A DNA stretch of 64,000 bases, taken from the NCBI GenBank assembly GCA_907164885.2, contig OU015493.1, positions 119,496,193 through 119,560,192 on the forward strand. Direction: 5' to 3'. Shown piece after piece: positions 36,790 through 48,239 of this stretch. Under the pieces are notes generated by a model. It was not told the origin of the DNA. It saw only the letters and a program-made list of their open reading frames with translations, and did no database searches. The position numbers and the translations under genes are program-made. Origin of the DNA: Dolomedes plantarius. Lineage: Eukaryota > Arthropoda > Arachnida > Araneae > Dolomedidae. Positions within the stretch are counted from its first letter, which is position 1. Every line of letters begins with the position of its first letter.

Positions 36790-37038
36790 TGAGGCGTTGA
36801 AAGGCAAAGTGGTGTAAGTCACATTTTCAACTTTATTCATTTGGGGGCAAATATGTAATCTCCATGTTCAATTTATAGTGGAATTGTAAATAGTTATTAT
36901 TTGCAATGTTGTAATAATTGTTATGAATTATAATTTGTTCAATTTATGGTGGAATTTTTTGTAGTTTTTGCAGTTAAACTCTCTTGACTTACACCACTTG
37001 ACTTTCTGACTTACACCACTTTGCCTTTCACCGCCTCA
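36790..37038. mobile_element. 249-bp MITE with 32-bp terminal inverted repeats
   Basis: The left end TGAGGCGTTGAAAGGCAAAG continues TGGTGTAAGTCA and is repeated inverted at the right end with one mismatch. The phrase GACTTACACCACTT recurs just inside the right end. The flanks are TATA on both sides within a TA-rich target, so the duplication length (2 or 4) is ambiguous. No coding content. Confidence 0.85.
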
Positions 37039-37040
37039 TA

Positions 37041-38705
37041 TAGTGGCTCCCAAAAGTGTTCGTACACTTACGATTTTCAATGAAATAGGGGTCTATTCAT
37101 TACTTAAAATGAATATTTCAGAATGGGTATTTAATAATAAGATATATAATCTATTCTTAACAAAACTACATGAAATATTTTGAAAACATAGTAAAACTTT
37201 ATTTTTAAGAAAACAGTAATCCAAAAGTAACAAAAACTTTATCTCACAAAAGTCATCGTACACTGAAATATTTTCGGATAAATTCATAACTAAAATTATC
37301 GTCTGGCGCTTTATTTTTATTTTTGAATTGTGGTGGCATTTAAAATATCGTTTGGCTTTAATTTTTGCTTGCCTACTCCGTAAAATTCTATTTATTTCTT
37401 AAAAACGGCTCGTAGTCGTAAAGGAACAACAAACAGCATTCGAAAATTGATTATTTTTCATCATAGTAGTGGTAAATCAGTTCGGAATATTGATAAATTA
37501 CTTATTTTATCCCATTCTACTGTGCAGTATGTGATAAAACGCTTTAAAAAAGAAAATCGGATCGAAAACAAGTTAATATAAGGTCGTCCGGCAAAGTAAA
37601 CAAAACGTGATCAGAGATTTATAATTAAAAAATTTGTGAAATATCCACGTTTGAGTACTGTAAAACTTTCTGCAGAATTTAATGAAACATTTTCTACTTC
37701 AATTTCACCTGAAACTGTTCGACGAGTTCTCAGAGCAGCTGGATTACATGGGCGTTCTGCCCGTACAAAGTTTTTTGTGAGTGAGATAAACAGAAAGCTT
37801 AGGCTTTCCTTCGCACTGTCAATGATAAATAAGTCCCAAACGTATTGGAATAGTGTCTTATTTGCCGATGAAAGCAAGTTTAATATTTTTGGTTCCGATG
37901 GGCGTATAATTGTATTGAGAAGAAAAAATGAGGAACTTAATCCCAAGAACTTAGTAGGAAAAGTTAAGCATGGCGGTGGAGGTGTCCTTGTGTGGGGGTG
38001 CATGTCAGCATCAGAACTACGTAATTTGGTATTTATTGATGGTATAATAAATCATACTGTTTATATAAATATTTTAAGAGACAATTTAAAATTATCAGCC
38101 CAAATTTTGGGTATTGGAAACAACTTTGTTTTTTTATCAAGATAATGATCCAAAGCACACTGCTCTCAACGTTCGCCTCTGGTGTCTCTATAATTGTCCA
38201 CAAGTTTTGAAAACACCACCTCAATCGCCAGATTTAAACCCAATAGAACATATTTGGAGAGAACTGGTGGTTCGAGTACGAAAACACGACATTCACACGA
38301 AAAGCGAACTAAAAACAATTATGATGGAAGAATGGATGAACATGGATGCAAAAATTACAAAAGAACTAAAGCAATCTATTCCCAGACGTTTAAAAGCTGT
38401 TGTGGATGCTAAAGGATATCCTACTAAATATTAATTTAACGAAAAATTAGAATATTTACTAATATGTAGAGATTTTTTACAAGGGTACGATGACTTTTGT
38501 GAGATAAAGTTTTTGTTACTTTTGGATTATTGGTTTCTTAAAAATAAAGTTTTACTATGTTTGCAAAATATTTCATGTAGTTTTGTTAAGAATAGATTAT
38601 AGATCTTATTATTAAATACCCATTCTGAAATATTCATTTTAATTAATGGATAGACCCCTATTTCATTGAAAATCGTAAGTGTACGAACACTTTTGGGAGC
38701 CACTG
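37041..38705 (+). mobile_element. Tc1-like transposon with inverted repeats of about 225 bp
   Basis: The ends TAGTGGCTCCCAAAAGTGTT and the complementary CAGTGGCTCCCAAAAGTGTT at the right are flanked by TA (37039-37040, 38706-38707). The inverted repeats run inward from both ends to the phrase AAAGTCATCGTACAC, with high similarity throughout (left about 37041-37265, right about 38480-38705). 1665 bp in all, so essentially full length. It sits exactly at the edge of the preceding MITE. Confidence 0.93.
37405..38434 (+). pseudogene. Tc1-family transposase (DD34E), lightly broken
   Basis: The coding region starts at 37405 with ACG where ATG is expected (then ARSRKGTTNSIRKLII), so the start codon appears lost. 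A paired-like helix-turn-helix follows (SGKSVRNIDKLL...HSTVQYVIKRF), then a GRPAK linker bracketed by two stops, and a second helix-turn-helix ending RRVLRAAGLHGR. The catalytic regions are LFADESKF (D), FYQDNDPKHTA (D) and DLNPIEHIWRE (E), with 34 residues between the last two. One frameshift lies in a T-run near 38130, between the first and second catalytic residues. The C-terminus ends KGYPTKY. Aside from these lesions the protein is complete. Confidence 0.92.
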
Positions 38706-38728
38706 TATATATAGATTATAATATAATT

Positions 38729-38962
38729 TCATTCGACACATATACAAAAGCGTCGTGACATTAGACTTTAGATGGGTGGATTTCTCCGCCCTATGGAAAT
38801 CTATATTTATACATATTAAAACGGACATTATCTAATAAGTACATTCCTAAAAATTAAATTTTGAAACAGAAAAAAACTATCATTAATCCCCAATACACCC
38901 TATCGACCCCCCCAAGGGGTCGATGGAAGTTTAAAAATTTATTTTGTATATGTGTCGAATGA
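38729..38962. repeat. Unit bounded by a perfect 21-bp inverted repeat
   Basis: TCATTCGACACATATACAAA (plus one A) at 38729-38749 is exactly inverted at 38942-38962. The spacer carries no coding motif but includes CGACCCCCCCAAGGGGTCG, a short dyad. The unit lies at the right edge of the hAT-like element, either as a subterminal repeat or as a separate MITE. Confidence 0.8.
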
Positions 38963-39002
38963 CATGCCCACCTGGACCCCATTGGGAATTCCTGGTCTAG
39001 GC

Positions 39003-39779
39003 CCTATAGTAAGAAGTAGATTCCAGATGACTACAAGCATTCATACTAACTGCAGGACTCGATCACACAAAATGGTACCAATGATCAGTTCCTATGCCCA
39101 TCGGGCACCCCTCGGCTCAGAAGTGATTTTCTTCTCTGTGTGTCTGAACAAGTCGTAATTGGATCATGCTGACTCTGGTTTTTAGGTTGTAATATTACTC
39201 TCAAGTGATATGAAATAAAAAAGAATTAATGATTTTATACTATGTGAAATGCTATTTCACTATGCAGTGATATACAAATTACATATAACTATGAAATACT
39301 TTTGCTTCATTTTATTATCATGACTTGTATACTTTTATCAATTACAGAAATATTTATATTCTGCAATTTACGAAAGCTTTATCCATTAGCCAAGGTAATA
39401 GATGGACGTAGATTTCAGCTGTATTTTTCTTTTTTTTACAGAAATCTGACTTATGGTTTTAATTATACTGAAATGCTATCCATATAAATATTAGAAAATT
39501 TTAATATTAAATAATTTTGGAAAAATTAAGATTTTTTGTGTTATATTGCATTGGAAATTAGAAAAAAAAGTACATAATTGTGATAAGTCTGTTGTTCCGT
39601 TTCATTGAAAAACCCTATAATTTATTCTGCCTTTTTATTTTTACTGTACATATCCACTCGTATACTGTTGTTACTTATACTTTGAAATGCAAATTTCAAA
39701 AATAACTTAAAAGTAAAACATTCCGTATTTTCTTTCAAAATTCCTAAAATTCAAGAATTAATTTAAGGCTGCTGTGCAC
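39003..39779. other. Non-coding stretch without recognisable features
   Basis: AT-rich flank to the right of the hAT-like nest; nothing recognised. Confidence 0.4.
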
Positions 39780-40161
39780 TAAACATATTGAATTCGCTCA
39801 GATCAACGTTAACCTATGGAGAAAATTTGTCCAATGATTGCCGAATTTGATTTAAGAATTTTTTTTAAATTGTACTCAGTAATGAAGAAATTTTACACCT
39901 TGGGACATTTTTCGTTTTTTCAATGCAAATAACATTTTTAAATATAAATTATTTTTGGAAAAACAATCTGGAAAAATGTGTTTTAAACGCTTATCCTTTG
40001 ATGGGAGAAATTTATAAAATGAATCCTGTTGCAAGGTGTAGAAAAGTTCAGGCTGTCTGAAAATACCATTTTTATTGGATTATCAGCATTTATGTAGCTG
40101 TAAATAGTAGACAAATTTTCTCCATAGGTTAACATTGAGGTAAACGAATCCAATAGGTTAA
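39780..40161. repeat. MITE-like element with ~53-bp imperfect inverted repeats
   Basis: The left arm 39780-39832 and right arm 40109-40161 share a 25-base core, GTTAACCTATGGAGAAAATT plus TGTC, and weaker matches out to TAAACATATTGAATTCG / TTAACCTATTGGATTCG. 382 bp, no coding content, target duplication not clear. Confidence 0.75.
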
Positions 40162-40219
40162 GTACACATGAGCTTTAGAAATTCTAAAAACTAACACGAG
40201 AGAGGCTCTAGTGGTTGTA

Positions 40220-40829
40220 CTGTCAAACCTGTTTTTGTGCGGTCTTTTTTTATGCGATTTGTTTTGTGCGGTATATGAACATGCAAGGGAAAAAAATTGA
40301 AATTATATATTTGAAATTGCATAAAAGAGCTTCGATCGTAAATTTGGCTATCGCGACGTTTACAAGCAGCTGACCAAACGACCGTCGTCGCAAAAATTTA
40401 TCACTGACTACATGGTAAAAAAAAAAATCAACTCTAATATGTATCTTCAGGTGACGAATGCCATTACGAACCAGTTCATCACAAGAATATGCGCGTTTTG
40501 GACTACGATAAGAAATATTGAATTATGTGCATTTTGAAAATTTCTCCATGTTTAAAAGGAGAAACTAATTTTTTTAAAAATGTTTCCATGTGTAATTTAA
40601 TTATTTATTTTGTTTGGAAAGCACTTTCTCGCCATTTCGCAAAGCTTTGACGTATTTTCTAAGTGAGACAGTTTTTATGCGGACCCTCTCCACCGCATTA
40701 AAAATTTTCTTTAATATGTTGTGAAAAATTGTTTGTTATAGCTATTTATGAAGTTTCTGTATATTTTTTTTTGTACGGTCCCTATCTACCGCACTAAAAG
40801 AGGTTTACTGTATTGTGCAGGTTTGACTG
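40220..40829 (+). mobile_element. pogo/Tigger-type derivative
   Basis: The left end CTGTCAAACCTGTTTTTGTG and the reverse complement of the right end, CAGTCAAACCTGCACAATAC, share the CNGTCAAACCTG terminus of pogo/Tigger elements. TA flanks both (40218-40219 and 40830-40831), and subterminal GTGCGGT motifs recur inverted on both sides. At 610 bp it is much shorter than an autonomous element. The interior has a possible transposase C-terminal tail, KRPSSQKFITDYM, resembling the IT(D)(Y/F) ending of Tigger proteins. Confidence 0.7.
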
Positions 40830-40831
40830 TA

Positions 40832-42715
40832 TTGTATCTCTATTTCAGCGCATATTCATCCGTAATATTCCCACCAGCCACGAGATGGCTCTGTATTCTG
40901 AATTTGAGACCAGAGTGAACCTTATATATTTAAGTCTTGGTTTGGAAAAACTCAGCATCACCTGAACGATCCTAGAAAAATGCATCTGTATCATTTCCGA
41001 AGTTCCTAAATGCGTCCTTTACTTTCTTTTACCGAAGCAATTTTTCATCGTGTTTACAAAAAAGACGATAAAGTACCTTGCTATCGATTGTCCCTATTTA
41101 CACAGTAGGCACAACAGGTGAGAGCTTAACCAGAGGTAGCGTGTGAAAGTGTTGCGTGAAATGGAGTACGTAAAAAGAAACTTTTTCTTACTTTATTTAA
41201 ACAAACGGAATTCCGAAAATAACTCTCTCGAAATAGCGAAATGTGTAAATATTTTGTTGCATCAGCGTTAAATATAGAAATTAATTACACACTCGATATT
41301 TCTCCTACCAGTGGAAATGAGAATATTTGGGACTACGTGTGTGACATAGGTCCGATTAATCGATAAAATATATTTCTAGGAGGTAAACATTTCCTGTGTA
41401 TCTCATACGCTTAAAGATATATGTGACATTACATTTAAGCTTATATTAAATGCATTATGTACTTGAATATTATACCACTGAAGAATTTTTTGTTACAATC
41501 AGTCAGAGTCCTTATTTGATATTAGTCATTATTGGTCAATATAGCGTTTAGAAAAATTGTAAAGATCCAATTTTTCTAAATATTTGTCTTGCAGATCACT
41601 TTTCAAACGCCGTTTTCCAAACATCAGTATTTATTTTATTCCGTGCTAGTACCTCACAGACGCGAATCACGGGTTTGCTAATTTGGAAATATGACATAAC
41701 CAAATGCCTGAACTACTTAAAAGGAGAAGGTCAGCAGCGAGTTGAGAGAAATTTCGTCTGAGCTAGCCAAAAAAAAAAAAAGAAAAGATACAAGTCAAAT
41801 AAGTTGTTCAAACCCTGATACAATTAACTATAAGATTCAGCGTAGAAGCAAGGTTTAGTTAGACGAGTTAGTATCACGGGTAGGCAAACAGATGTTGAAA
41901 GTCACTGCGATAGACAGGGAGATTTCTGAACTAAAGTTTGTTATACTGACGTGGAAGGGATGTCTGGACAGGACTCTAGAATTTAGTTGTTTATGGATTT
42001 GTTGTTCCATCCACCTTTATTTGTGCCCTTAAGTAGGGAGGTAATGTCCCCTTTGTTAGTTATATTTAATTGCAGTTTAATATTTTCGTGCAAAAATACC
42101 TGGCAATATAAGTCAACCAGGTTAGAAGCCCAGATTTCAGTTTAAGTTTTAACAAATATACTCAGTTTCTTTGTATGTTAACAGATTATATAAATGAAAA
42201 TTGCAGCTAAGTATAATTACAAATCATATTTTCGTAAAAGTATGGTGTATATAAATTTTAAAACGTCGACAATAAGGCGTCGGAATCAAAACAAGAAGAA
42301 CAGATTCATTTTTTCACTAACAAGTACAACACTTTTACATTAAAGCCTATAACAAGGAGCTACCGAGTGCTTAAGATTATTCGATTACTATATGTTAATT
42401 AAGCTCTGAATGACTAGTCATCAAATTAAAGAATCATTTAATAAAGTCGATAACACTTACTGTTACAATTAGAATTTCAAGTTTATCGACTGAACTTTTT
42501 GTGAAACAGTAACGAAATAAAGAGTTCTCATGTGTTAGGGTCATACCCCAGCTTTAAATAAAATCTGTAAAATCTACGAAAATAGTTTTTCTTTTCATTA
42601 AACTTCTGTCTTCTAAATAAAGATTGTTTGAATAATTTTAAAGCTCATTTTGACTATTTTCAAGAAATGAAGAAATCAGGGGAGGAATTTAGTACTACAA
42701 CGCATATCTGTTAAA
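40832..42715. other. Non-coding stretch without recognisable features
   Basis: AT-rich, no coding or transposon signals that I can support. An A-run lies at 41768-41780. Confidence 0.4.
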
Positions 42716-42739
42716 TACATTATTCTTCTAGATGTCTAA

Positions 42740-43015
42740 TAATCACCTGTTAGGATCGGAATCTAATCCACGATATCCTCGCCTCGTGGTAAATGCTTTC
42801 CAAACTCAGCTTACCGAGTGATGTCATTTTTAAAGCCCTTTTGCTTCTCATTTATCCCTCTCTCCCCATAATTTTTTGAGGCCATAGACGCAGGATAGTG
42901 TCTTTAGATATTTCTTTATTTTTTTAATTAAAAGATGAATACTTTTACTTTTCCACAAGAATAGTTCGTATGTCTTCGAACTGGTGGGCTTAACCGTTAC
43001 ACCAAGTTTTGCTTA
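42740..43015 (-). repeat. Two tRNA-like heads on the minus strand, probable SINE remains
   Basis: Reading the minus strand, TTGGTGTAACGGTTAAG with AGTTCGAAGAC close behind (about 42970-43012) fits a pol III box A and box B with the middle shortened. Further along, GCTGAGTTTGGAAAGC followed by GGATTAGATTCCGATCC (about 42748-42822) fits a D arm and T arm. Neither folds as a complete tRNA and no clear tail is present. Confidence 0.35.
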
Positions 43016-43019
43016 CACT

Positions 43020-45315
43020 TTTCTAAGAGTAGCATCATAATTTCGGCTGGATCTGTTGTATGTATTTAAATCTGATAATTTCGAAAAAATTATACATAAT
43101 GAATGTTTTAATGTTTTGTATAGTTACGGTAAAGAATAGTAGTAAAGAACGTATATTTTCCTAATTGTACTCAAATTGATTAACGCATAGTTTCTGACCA
43201 CCTGTTATTCGGATTGGTGCCTTAGCAATTACTTTACCTGTTACTCCCATTTTTCCGGAAGGAGTGTCATAACCTTACGACGCTTTGCTTGATGTTCTTG
43301 TACGTGATCAATCTAGCATTAATTTTAGTACCATTTCTTTCCCAATGAATAATTCACAATTTTGTGAATTTATAGTCAAGAAAACTAAACACACATTTTT
43401 CTAATTGTATGAAAACTAACTTACTCTCAGTTAGCTATGATTTGCAACTATATATTTGCTGTTGTACTTAATAATTATATTTAACTACTGACTATCGGTT
43501 GTTAAGTAGCACCCTTGTGTACACGGAAGATCAGTGTGGCATGGAGCTCGACTTTTGTAATTATTTTGATTATTATGCTGTTTTAACTCCAAAGAAAGAA
43601 ATATTATTTTCTGATTTCACAATTTCGAAACAACATTAATTCGGTTCCATGCACATTTATAAGTATATTTATTTTATTTTGTAAATCTTAAATTGTCTAT
43701 GTGCTGAAAATCATTCCTGTGGTTTTTTGTACCGGTTTTCCTGGAAGAAGGGAATGTGCCTCCCGTATGCAGTTAAGTGTGACCTGTAACAGTACGGATA
43801 GTACACAAGGTCATTTGCACAAGAAGGGAGAATTACTTGCCACCCTCTAGGTCATTAGGAGGACATAGTTCCTCCATAGCAACGTCCCAGAACCATCTTT
43901 TTAACCAATCGTATGTATTTAAGGTGTTAATTGTTCTAGAACATTTTCTGACCTCTGCGAGTTTTGGTGCTGGGAAGTTTTAACGGTTTTTTGAGTCAGT
44001 TGAAGAAACAGCTGCGGCTGTGCTATAGCTCGAGGTTGTCCGCTCTTCAGCCCCAGTCGCCATTTTTGTATGCTGAGATATCTCGATATTTCTGGTTTGC
44101 TTTTGGACCAAATTTAGAAAAAAGTCCATTAAACTTATTAACTACTGAAGTCACAATTACGAGCCAACTCCAACTAAAAACTATTATTTTAAAAACCTTT
44201 AAAATTTTGGGCATATAATTTCAGATTTAAAGCGTAAAATACGGACTATACAGTTACTCTGCTAAATTAAACAGTTTATAATCCATTAGCTGTCTTTCAC
44301 AGAATAAAAAATTCGCAAAAACCAGCTCTCCCAAAGTAATAGGCAAAGTCATATTAGGCACATATTTTCTTCTCTAAGCGAACTGCTGCCAAACAAACTC
44401 CGAAATTCGAGATTTGGTCACATATTTTAAATTGTCACATCTGTCTGTTCCCGCTCCCAGTTTTAGTATTTTTTTTCAACAGCAAAAACATGATTTAAAT
44501 GCTCGGCATAATCGAGGACTTGGCATTTTATTACTCTTTTGTTTCCTTTTCCCTGAAAAACAGAATTCTTTCTAAACATTCATATCTCGATGTCCAAATC
44601 CTGAACAGAGTTTGTAAAGTGAAATAAATATTGAAATAAAATGAGAAATATTTCACAGGGAGGCAATTTTTTTATTTGCTATTCATAACCCCGATATTCT
44701 GGGAGCAGCAAAAAACTTGCGAAAATATCACACGCGCAGATCGATTTTTTTTCACATTTTAATGAGATATGATTCCTATAACTATGATAAGCTGTAAGAG
44801 CAAAATTTCATGCAGTAAATTAGCTGTGGAAAAGCGGAATTAGAAAAGGGAAGGAAAAAAATTGAATTTCGGAGAAATTTTAAAATGCTATACTTTTCTG
44901 AATAATTATTGAAAACTGCCCATGAATATGTTTGTTGGCCCTTTAACTGCAGTAAAAAATAGGGCAAGTTAAATTTTAGTAAATTTTAAAGCACATCTCT
45001 CTGTCTCAGACGTAGTTATAAAAACACATAATTAAACCTACAAAATTTATTTAAAAAATCATTAGATATTTACTATAAAGAGACCTATATCGTTAAATTT
45101 GAACTCTGAAAACTTTAAAACTGCCTACATTACTTAACAGCAAGTTACATAATTATAACCCTGATTGTCACATCTATATATTTAAGTTGCTAATCTGACT
45201 TTTTGGGCAGCCCGTGAGAGAAAACTACTGCATTAATTTACTTCATTTTGGTCTTTAAAGAAAGATTGTAATCTGTAGATTTGTCAAATTTAGTTTTTGT
45301 AACCACAATTTCTAT
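43020..45315. other. Non-coding stretch without recognisable features
   Basis: AT-rich with small GC-richer patches near 43735-44050. The 84-codon open frame at 43964-44218 has no recognised motif. Confidence 0.35.
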
Positions 45316-45321
45316 AAATTT

Positions 45322-45551
45322 GTGATAATTTACAATTAAAAATTGATTTCTGCGCATGCTCAGGGACATTTTAATCAGTTTATTCCGAGGAGTCTCTCTA
45401 GATCTCTTTCTGCCATTTTTATTTTTATGATAATTATGTTTGTGAAATATAAGATTAAACCTGATGGAAATTATTTATTTCACGCTGTTTAAGTAGCGAT
45501 AATTTACAATTAAAAATGTTGCTTTCTGCGCATGCCCAGTGACATTTTTAG
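45322..45551 (+). repeat. Pair of ~52-bp direct repeats, each with a GCGCATGC motif
   Basis: GATAATTTACAATTAAAAAT followed by TTCTGCGCATGCYCAGNGACATTTT occurs at about 45323-45374 and again at about 45498-45551. The repeated TGCGCATGC is half of the palindromic NRF-1-type motif. Spacing about 175 bases. Confidence 0.8.
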
Positions 45552-45559
45552 GTCTGGCT

Positions 45560-47325
45560 TTAGATACTAAGAACGAGGCCGCTAAAACACATTTTGTTTC
45601 TGTGCATTATTATGATTTTCAACATTTGCCAATGATGTGTTGAGTATAATTTGCGTATTAGTACATTTATTTACTATCTAGCCATCATGTTTTGACGGAT
45701 ACCAACTAGTTGATTGTAATTTTGTAACTCTGATTGTCACAAGTGATGGAGATAGCAACAAATGACGGCTGGTTATCGTACTATTTCTGATTAGTTTGTC
45801 ACGTAAAATTTCATTGAAGAGGACTGAAAGGCCATCCCCTTTTCACTTACAATCCCAACTCGTATTGGATTGTTGTTTGACTTCCATTTGTGTATGCGTA
45901 AGGAAGATGCCATCTGGGTATGTGTAAACAACTATTCTTTAGAAAAAGGTACTTTAACTTTTGTGGAAATTTCCGTAGAAATCTCATGGTATTTTCCCAA
46001 AGTATGATGGCGCATGCACTGCTGCTATCCATTGGTACATCGAACATTAAATTTTAATTTGTCTGGGAGAAAATCACCCGGCTTCAGTAATCTCTAGTTC
46101 ATGTCTGTTTCTTTGGATCATTGCAGTCGTCCACCCTTTGCTTTTTTTTCTTTTGTTGCTGACGAAAGTTTTATACAAGGGGGACAAATGATATGAGCAT
46201 ATAAAAACATAGTCTGAATAAAAGAATATAATGCAATAGAAAACTCGCAAAATCCCTATTTTGTAATCACATGGTACCTCAGCTATGGCCAGTACCTTTC
46301 ATATTATAGGAAAACACAAAAGTCCTTCCCATTTCCTTTCGTTTAAACATTTTTCAATAGTACACGAAGCAGTCAACAATTTGTCTATTTCGCACATCTT
46401 TGAAGCTTGAATCCCGATTATAAAATATTTTTCATTTTATTTATTTTATACGATTGCCTTATGCCATCTTAGCAGCCTCAGCAACATAAGATGTTTTCGT
46501 CATTGAAATTAATTTGATTGATTTTGACGATTCAAAGGTAATGGAACAATCTTGTACTCAACTGTCATGGTTGGTATCTTAAACCAACTTTCGCAATTAA
46601 ACCTGCATTTTTATTAAAACTTTTCCAGCTACAGATAGTCAATAATGTGCATAGCAGTTGTGTTCATCAGTTGAACGTGTGATACAAATATTTCTCTGTG
46701 AAAATAAATTTTGAACGCAACTCTGCACTGATTGCTATTTAAATAGGGTACAATACATGACAGTTTAATTTACCTTTTAAATTAATTGACGACATTATCT
46801 TTCAAATTAACACGCACTGAATATCACTTGGAACAAGTCGATTTACTTGTCCCTGTTTTGCATTTTTCGGATAGGTACATGATCGTCCGATTTCATGGTC
46901 ACGATAAAATTTTGTAGGATATATTGATTTTTGGATTTTGATGTGGGTTACGTTGATCATTAATTCGACAAAAGCGTTCGCGATATGAAGAATAGTTTCA
47001 TCGGAAGTTATATTCATTTGAGTCAATAAAACAAGAAGCAAAATTCATTAAATCGAGGAATTTATTAAATTCCAATATTAACCGATGACTGGATGGTATT
47101 ACGATTCTTCTAACACTAGATATATTTAAGAGTATGTGTGGTGGTTTGTTGACAGTTATTTAGATCATTCAAATCCATATTGCTCACAGAATTCTAATTT
47201 GTTCTATTCGCATATCCCTGTAACTTCCTGTATAAAAAATTTAATCATACAGATAAAACAGTATTCAGCATTTCAAAATCTTATGTTTTAGTCTTACTTT
47301 TTATAACCCAGTAACCTTATTGTAA
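45560..47325. other. Non-coding stretch without recognisable features
   Basis: Short frames at 45847-46047 and 46802-47041 on the minus strand have no conserved motif. No transposon end or RNA gene seen. Confidence 0.4.
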
Positions 47326-47330
47326 TTTAC

Positions 47331-48238
47331 TAGATGGCCCATGCGACCCTTTCGCATGCGATTAAAATACGATAAATTATATAGCGAGGTTGGTGGTTTG
47401 TAGTAGGATGAAAGAAGAACCGGTTCATTTGTAGCAATTGTTTATTATTCAAATAACAATTGTGTCTAAGGATAATGTAAAAACCAATTACAAAACGGCT
47501 TTGGCCACAATATTGGAGGTGAACCATAAGACAAAACAGGGGAACATGAAACCTGTACACGTCAAAACGCCTTTGTAGACAATATTAAAATTTAAATATG
47601 ACAAAAAATCTTTGAAAATGTGATATTTACATTGCAAAACCTCTTTGTGCACACTATTTGACTGTGCCGTTTTGACGCTTCCAAGGAAAAAAACTTTAGG
47701 GCCAAAAGTCAATTTTCATTTCGATTTTTAAACAAACAATAAAATGTGTCATTCTGAATTAAAAATTCGTCAGAAGCGGAGAACTTAATCTTTAAAATGG
47801 TACCTCATTTATCGATTTTGGTTAAGCATGAAGGGAGAGAAAGGGATCGTCACAAAAAATCACCTTCTATAAATAATATATATGGTTTTTCCATGTAAAA
47901 AGAATAATGTAAGCCTACGCAGCTGTTGCCAATAAAGAAACTCATTAATAAAATCGCAGAATGATAATAAAAGCAAACGATTTTTAAATTTAAAAGTTCA
48001 GTGCGATTGATAATGGTAAAATTAAAAAAAGCTAGCGCGCGCCATCTAGGGGAAGAAAAATTGTTTATAGTGTTTATACTTAAATTAAAAAAAACAATAA
48101 GATACGTAATTCTAAATTAACAACTAGCACTAAGCGGAGATCTTAATCTTTAAAATGGTACCCCATTTACCGATTTTGGTTAAGTATGAAGGGAGAAAAA
48201 GGGATAAGAAAAACACTATTTAGACATAATATATATAG
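47331..48238 (+). repeat. Interspersed repeat of uncertain class with an internal duplication
   Basis: It starts TAGATGGCCCATGCGACCCT and has an immediate hairpin (CATGCGA...TCGCATG). It ends ...ATAATATATATAGATT, the same kind of start and end as the repeats at 33.5 and 35.2 kb, though the bodies differ. A ~150-base segment occurs twice (about 47735-47885 and 48082-48238), sharing CTTAATCTTTAAAATGGTAC and CGATTTTGGTTAAG. Confidence 0.7.
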
Positions 48239-48239
48239 A

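Larger units (their letters stand above)
35165..38717 (+). repeat. Interspersed repeat copy 2, split by three later insertions
   Basis: The repeat pieces are 35165-35835, 36770-36789 and 38706-38717. Joined in mind they match copy 1 at 33539-34292, including the ...CAGTTACGGAACTGTTTTATATATATAGATT end. The interruptions are the Harbinger element (35836-36769), a 249-bp MITE (36790-37038) and a Tc1 element (37041-38705). Confidence 0.8.
34727..38994. mobile_element. hAT-like element hosting several nested insertions
   Basis: The left end CAGGGGTTCCCAACTTTTTT and right end ATTGGGAATTCCTG are hAT-type termini. The flanking octamers are GTTTAGGC (34719-34726) and GTCTAGGC (38995-39002), differing at one base, as expected for an aged 8-bp duplication. 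Native hAT sequence seems limited to the outer parts; the interior is occupied by the repeat copy 2, a Harbinger element, a MITE, a Tc1 element and an inverted-repeat unit. No hAT transposase motif was seen. Confidence 0.7.

Noticed and set aside
37611..38003. 130-codon minus-strand frame
   Set aside because: Antisense to the Tc1 transposase; no own motif and no start context.
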